Shown: piece by piece, positions 63,483-64,000 of the stretch
Numbering within the stretch: position 1 is the first letter of the stretch
Layout of the letters: every line of letters starts with the position of its first letter
Assembly: GCF_014268815.2 (NCBI RefSeq)
Contig: NZ_JABWRE020000001.1
Location: 935,001 to 999,000 of the forward strand
Length of the DNA stretch: 64,000 nucleotides
DNA from: Pseudomonas urmiensis
Lineage (GTDB): Bacteria > Pseudomonadota > Gammaproteobacteria > Pseudomonadales > Pseudomonadaceae
Reading direction: 5' to 3'
The notes under the pieces: generated by a model
The model's input: the letters and a program-made list of their open reading frames with translations, nothing else
What the model was told of the DNA's origin: nothing
The model's database searches: none
Position numbers and translations under genes: made by a program

Positions 63483-64000
63483 TTAGCGTATTTGCGGGCC
63501 GATGAAACGGCTCTTGGCTTCAACCAGGGTGCCGTTGTCGTCGGCGTCCCTGAGGATGAACATGACTTCGTTGGTGGTCGAGGGCAACTGCTCGGGGGCA
63601 ACCGACAGCTGCACCGGCAGGCTGACGATATCACCGGCGGCAACGCGAATCTCGCGGTGGCCTTCAAGCTTCAGATCCGGCAGGCCAGTGGCGTCGAGCA
63701 CGTAGACGTGGTCGCGCTGATCCTTGTTCATCACCTTGAGGCTGTAGACGTTTTCGATCCGCCCCTGGGCGTTCTCGCGGTACAGCACGCGGTCCTTGCT
63801 GACATCGAAACCGACCAGCGAGCGGGTGGCGAAGGCTGTGGCCAGGGCGCCGATCATCACCAGCAACACCAGCGCATAGCCGATCAGGCGCGGGCGGGCC
63901 AGGTGGGTCTTCTGGCCCGACAGGTTGTGTTCGGTGGTATAGCTGATCAGGCCCCTGGGGTAGTTCATCTTGTCCATGATGCTGTCACAGGCGTCGATGC
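63483..64000 (-). CDS. ccoG: Cytochrome c oxidase accessory protein CcoG (3' part)
   Basis: The frame stays open to the window end; 172 codons are visible. The visible start AIDACDSIMDKMNYPRGLISYTTEHNL is the end of the ferredoxin-type cluster region of CcoG, followed by a late membrane helix (LIGYALVLLVMIGALATAFA) and a C-terminal IG-like domain (GHREIRVAAGDIVSLPVQLSV). An internal ATG (63977) is not the true start. CcoG reduces copper during cbb3 oxidase assembly. Confidence 0.94.
   Translation of the reverse strand, partial: IDACDSIMDKMNYPRGLISYTTEHNLSGQKTHLARPRLIGYALVLLVMIGALATAFATRSLVGFDVSKDRVLYRENAQGRIENVYSLKVMNKDQRDHVYVLDATGLPDLKLEGHREIRVAAGDIVSLPVQLSVAPEQLPSTTNEVMFILRDADDNGTLVEAKSRFIGPQIR

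Overview
The window reads as a chromosome segment of a fluorescent Pseudomonas, most like the P. putida group. The evidence is gene content and order: motCD-parC-parP-cheW, ccmABCDEFGHI, smc-zipA-ligA-ffs, dnaX-ybaB, recR, apt, anr, hemN and the ccoG-H-I-S block, together with GC-rich coding DNA and REP-type inverted repeats of the Pseudomonas kind (GGAGCGGGCTTGCCC core). No species can be fixed from the sequence alone.

Layout. 1-3954: end of a flagellar/chemotaxis operon (motC partial, motD, parC, parP, cheW, a DUF2802 gene), closed by a bidirectional terminator. 3988-9588 (minus): two tandem paralogous large proteins with an N-terminal region like that of Pseudomonas 'dermonecrotic toxin' proteins and a C-terminal TcdA/TcdB-type DxD glycosyltransferase. 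9649-11558 (minus): an FlhB C-terminal-domain protein and FliK. 11711-18647: the complete cytochrome c maturation operon, then a small lipoprotein. 19194-31000: 2-hydroxyacid dehydrogenase, PhzF-family enzyme, GntR regulator, smc, zipA, ligA, the SRP RNA gene ffs, a MerR regulator divergent from a DUF2938 membrane protein, and a periplasmic binding-type protein. 31085-36974: dnaX, ybaB and recR, interrupted by a ProC-like gene divergent from an MHS-type transporter. 37156-44621: the acetoin catabolism cluster, acoR divergent from acoX-acoA-acoB-acoC-butanediol/acetoin dehydrogenase, with a textbook sigma-54 promoter and a near-perfect palindrome as probable AcoR site. 44779-47684 (minus): apt, anr, hemN, the last with an Anr box at exactly the class II position.

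47890-59099 (all minus) is an accessory island between hemN and the cbb3-oxidase assembly genes. Its GC-rich part is an intact Rhs protein of 1525 residues with a variable toxin tip and an immediately adjacent immunity-type gene. Downstream lie a displaced, partly deleted and frameshifted second Rhs tip with its own overlapping small gene, then an AT-rich run of seven further small ORFs that look like orphan immunity genes. Just upstream of rhs is a 35-codon ORF that overlaps the rhs start by ATGA and looks like the scar of a deleted vgrG. 59288-64000 (minus): SafE-like protein, ccoS, ccoI, fixH/ccoH and the 3' end of ccoG. REP pairs sit after ybaB, recR, the aco cluster and ccoI; the last is flanked on both sides by exact 15-bp-period tandem repeats.

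The most notable material is the Rhs island with its tip archive and immunity array, the tandem glycosyltransferase toxins, the repeat-expanded REP element, and several strong operator palindromes whose regulators are not all identifiable here. All functional calls are from reading the sequence; no database search was run.
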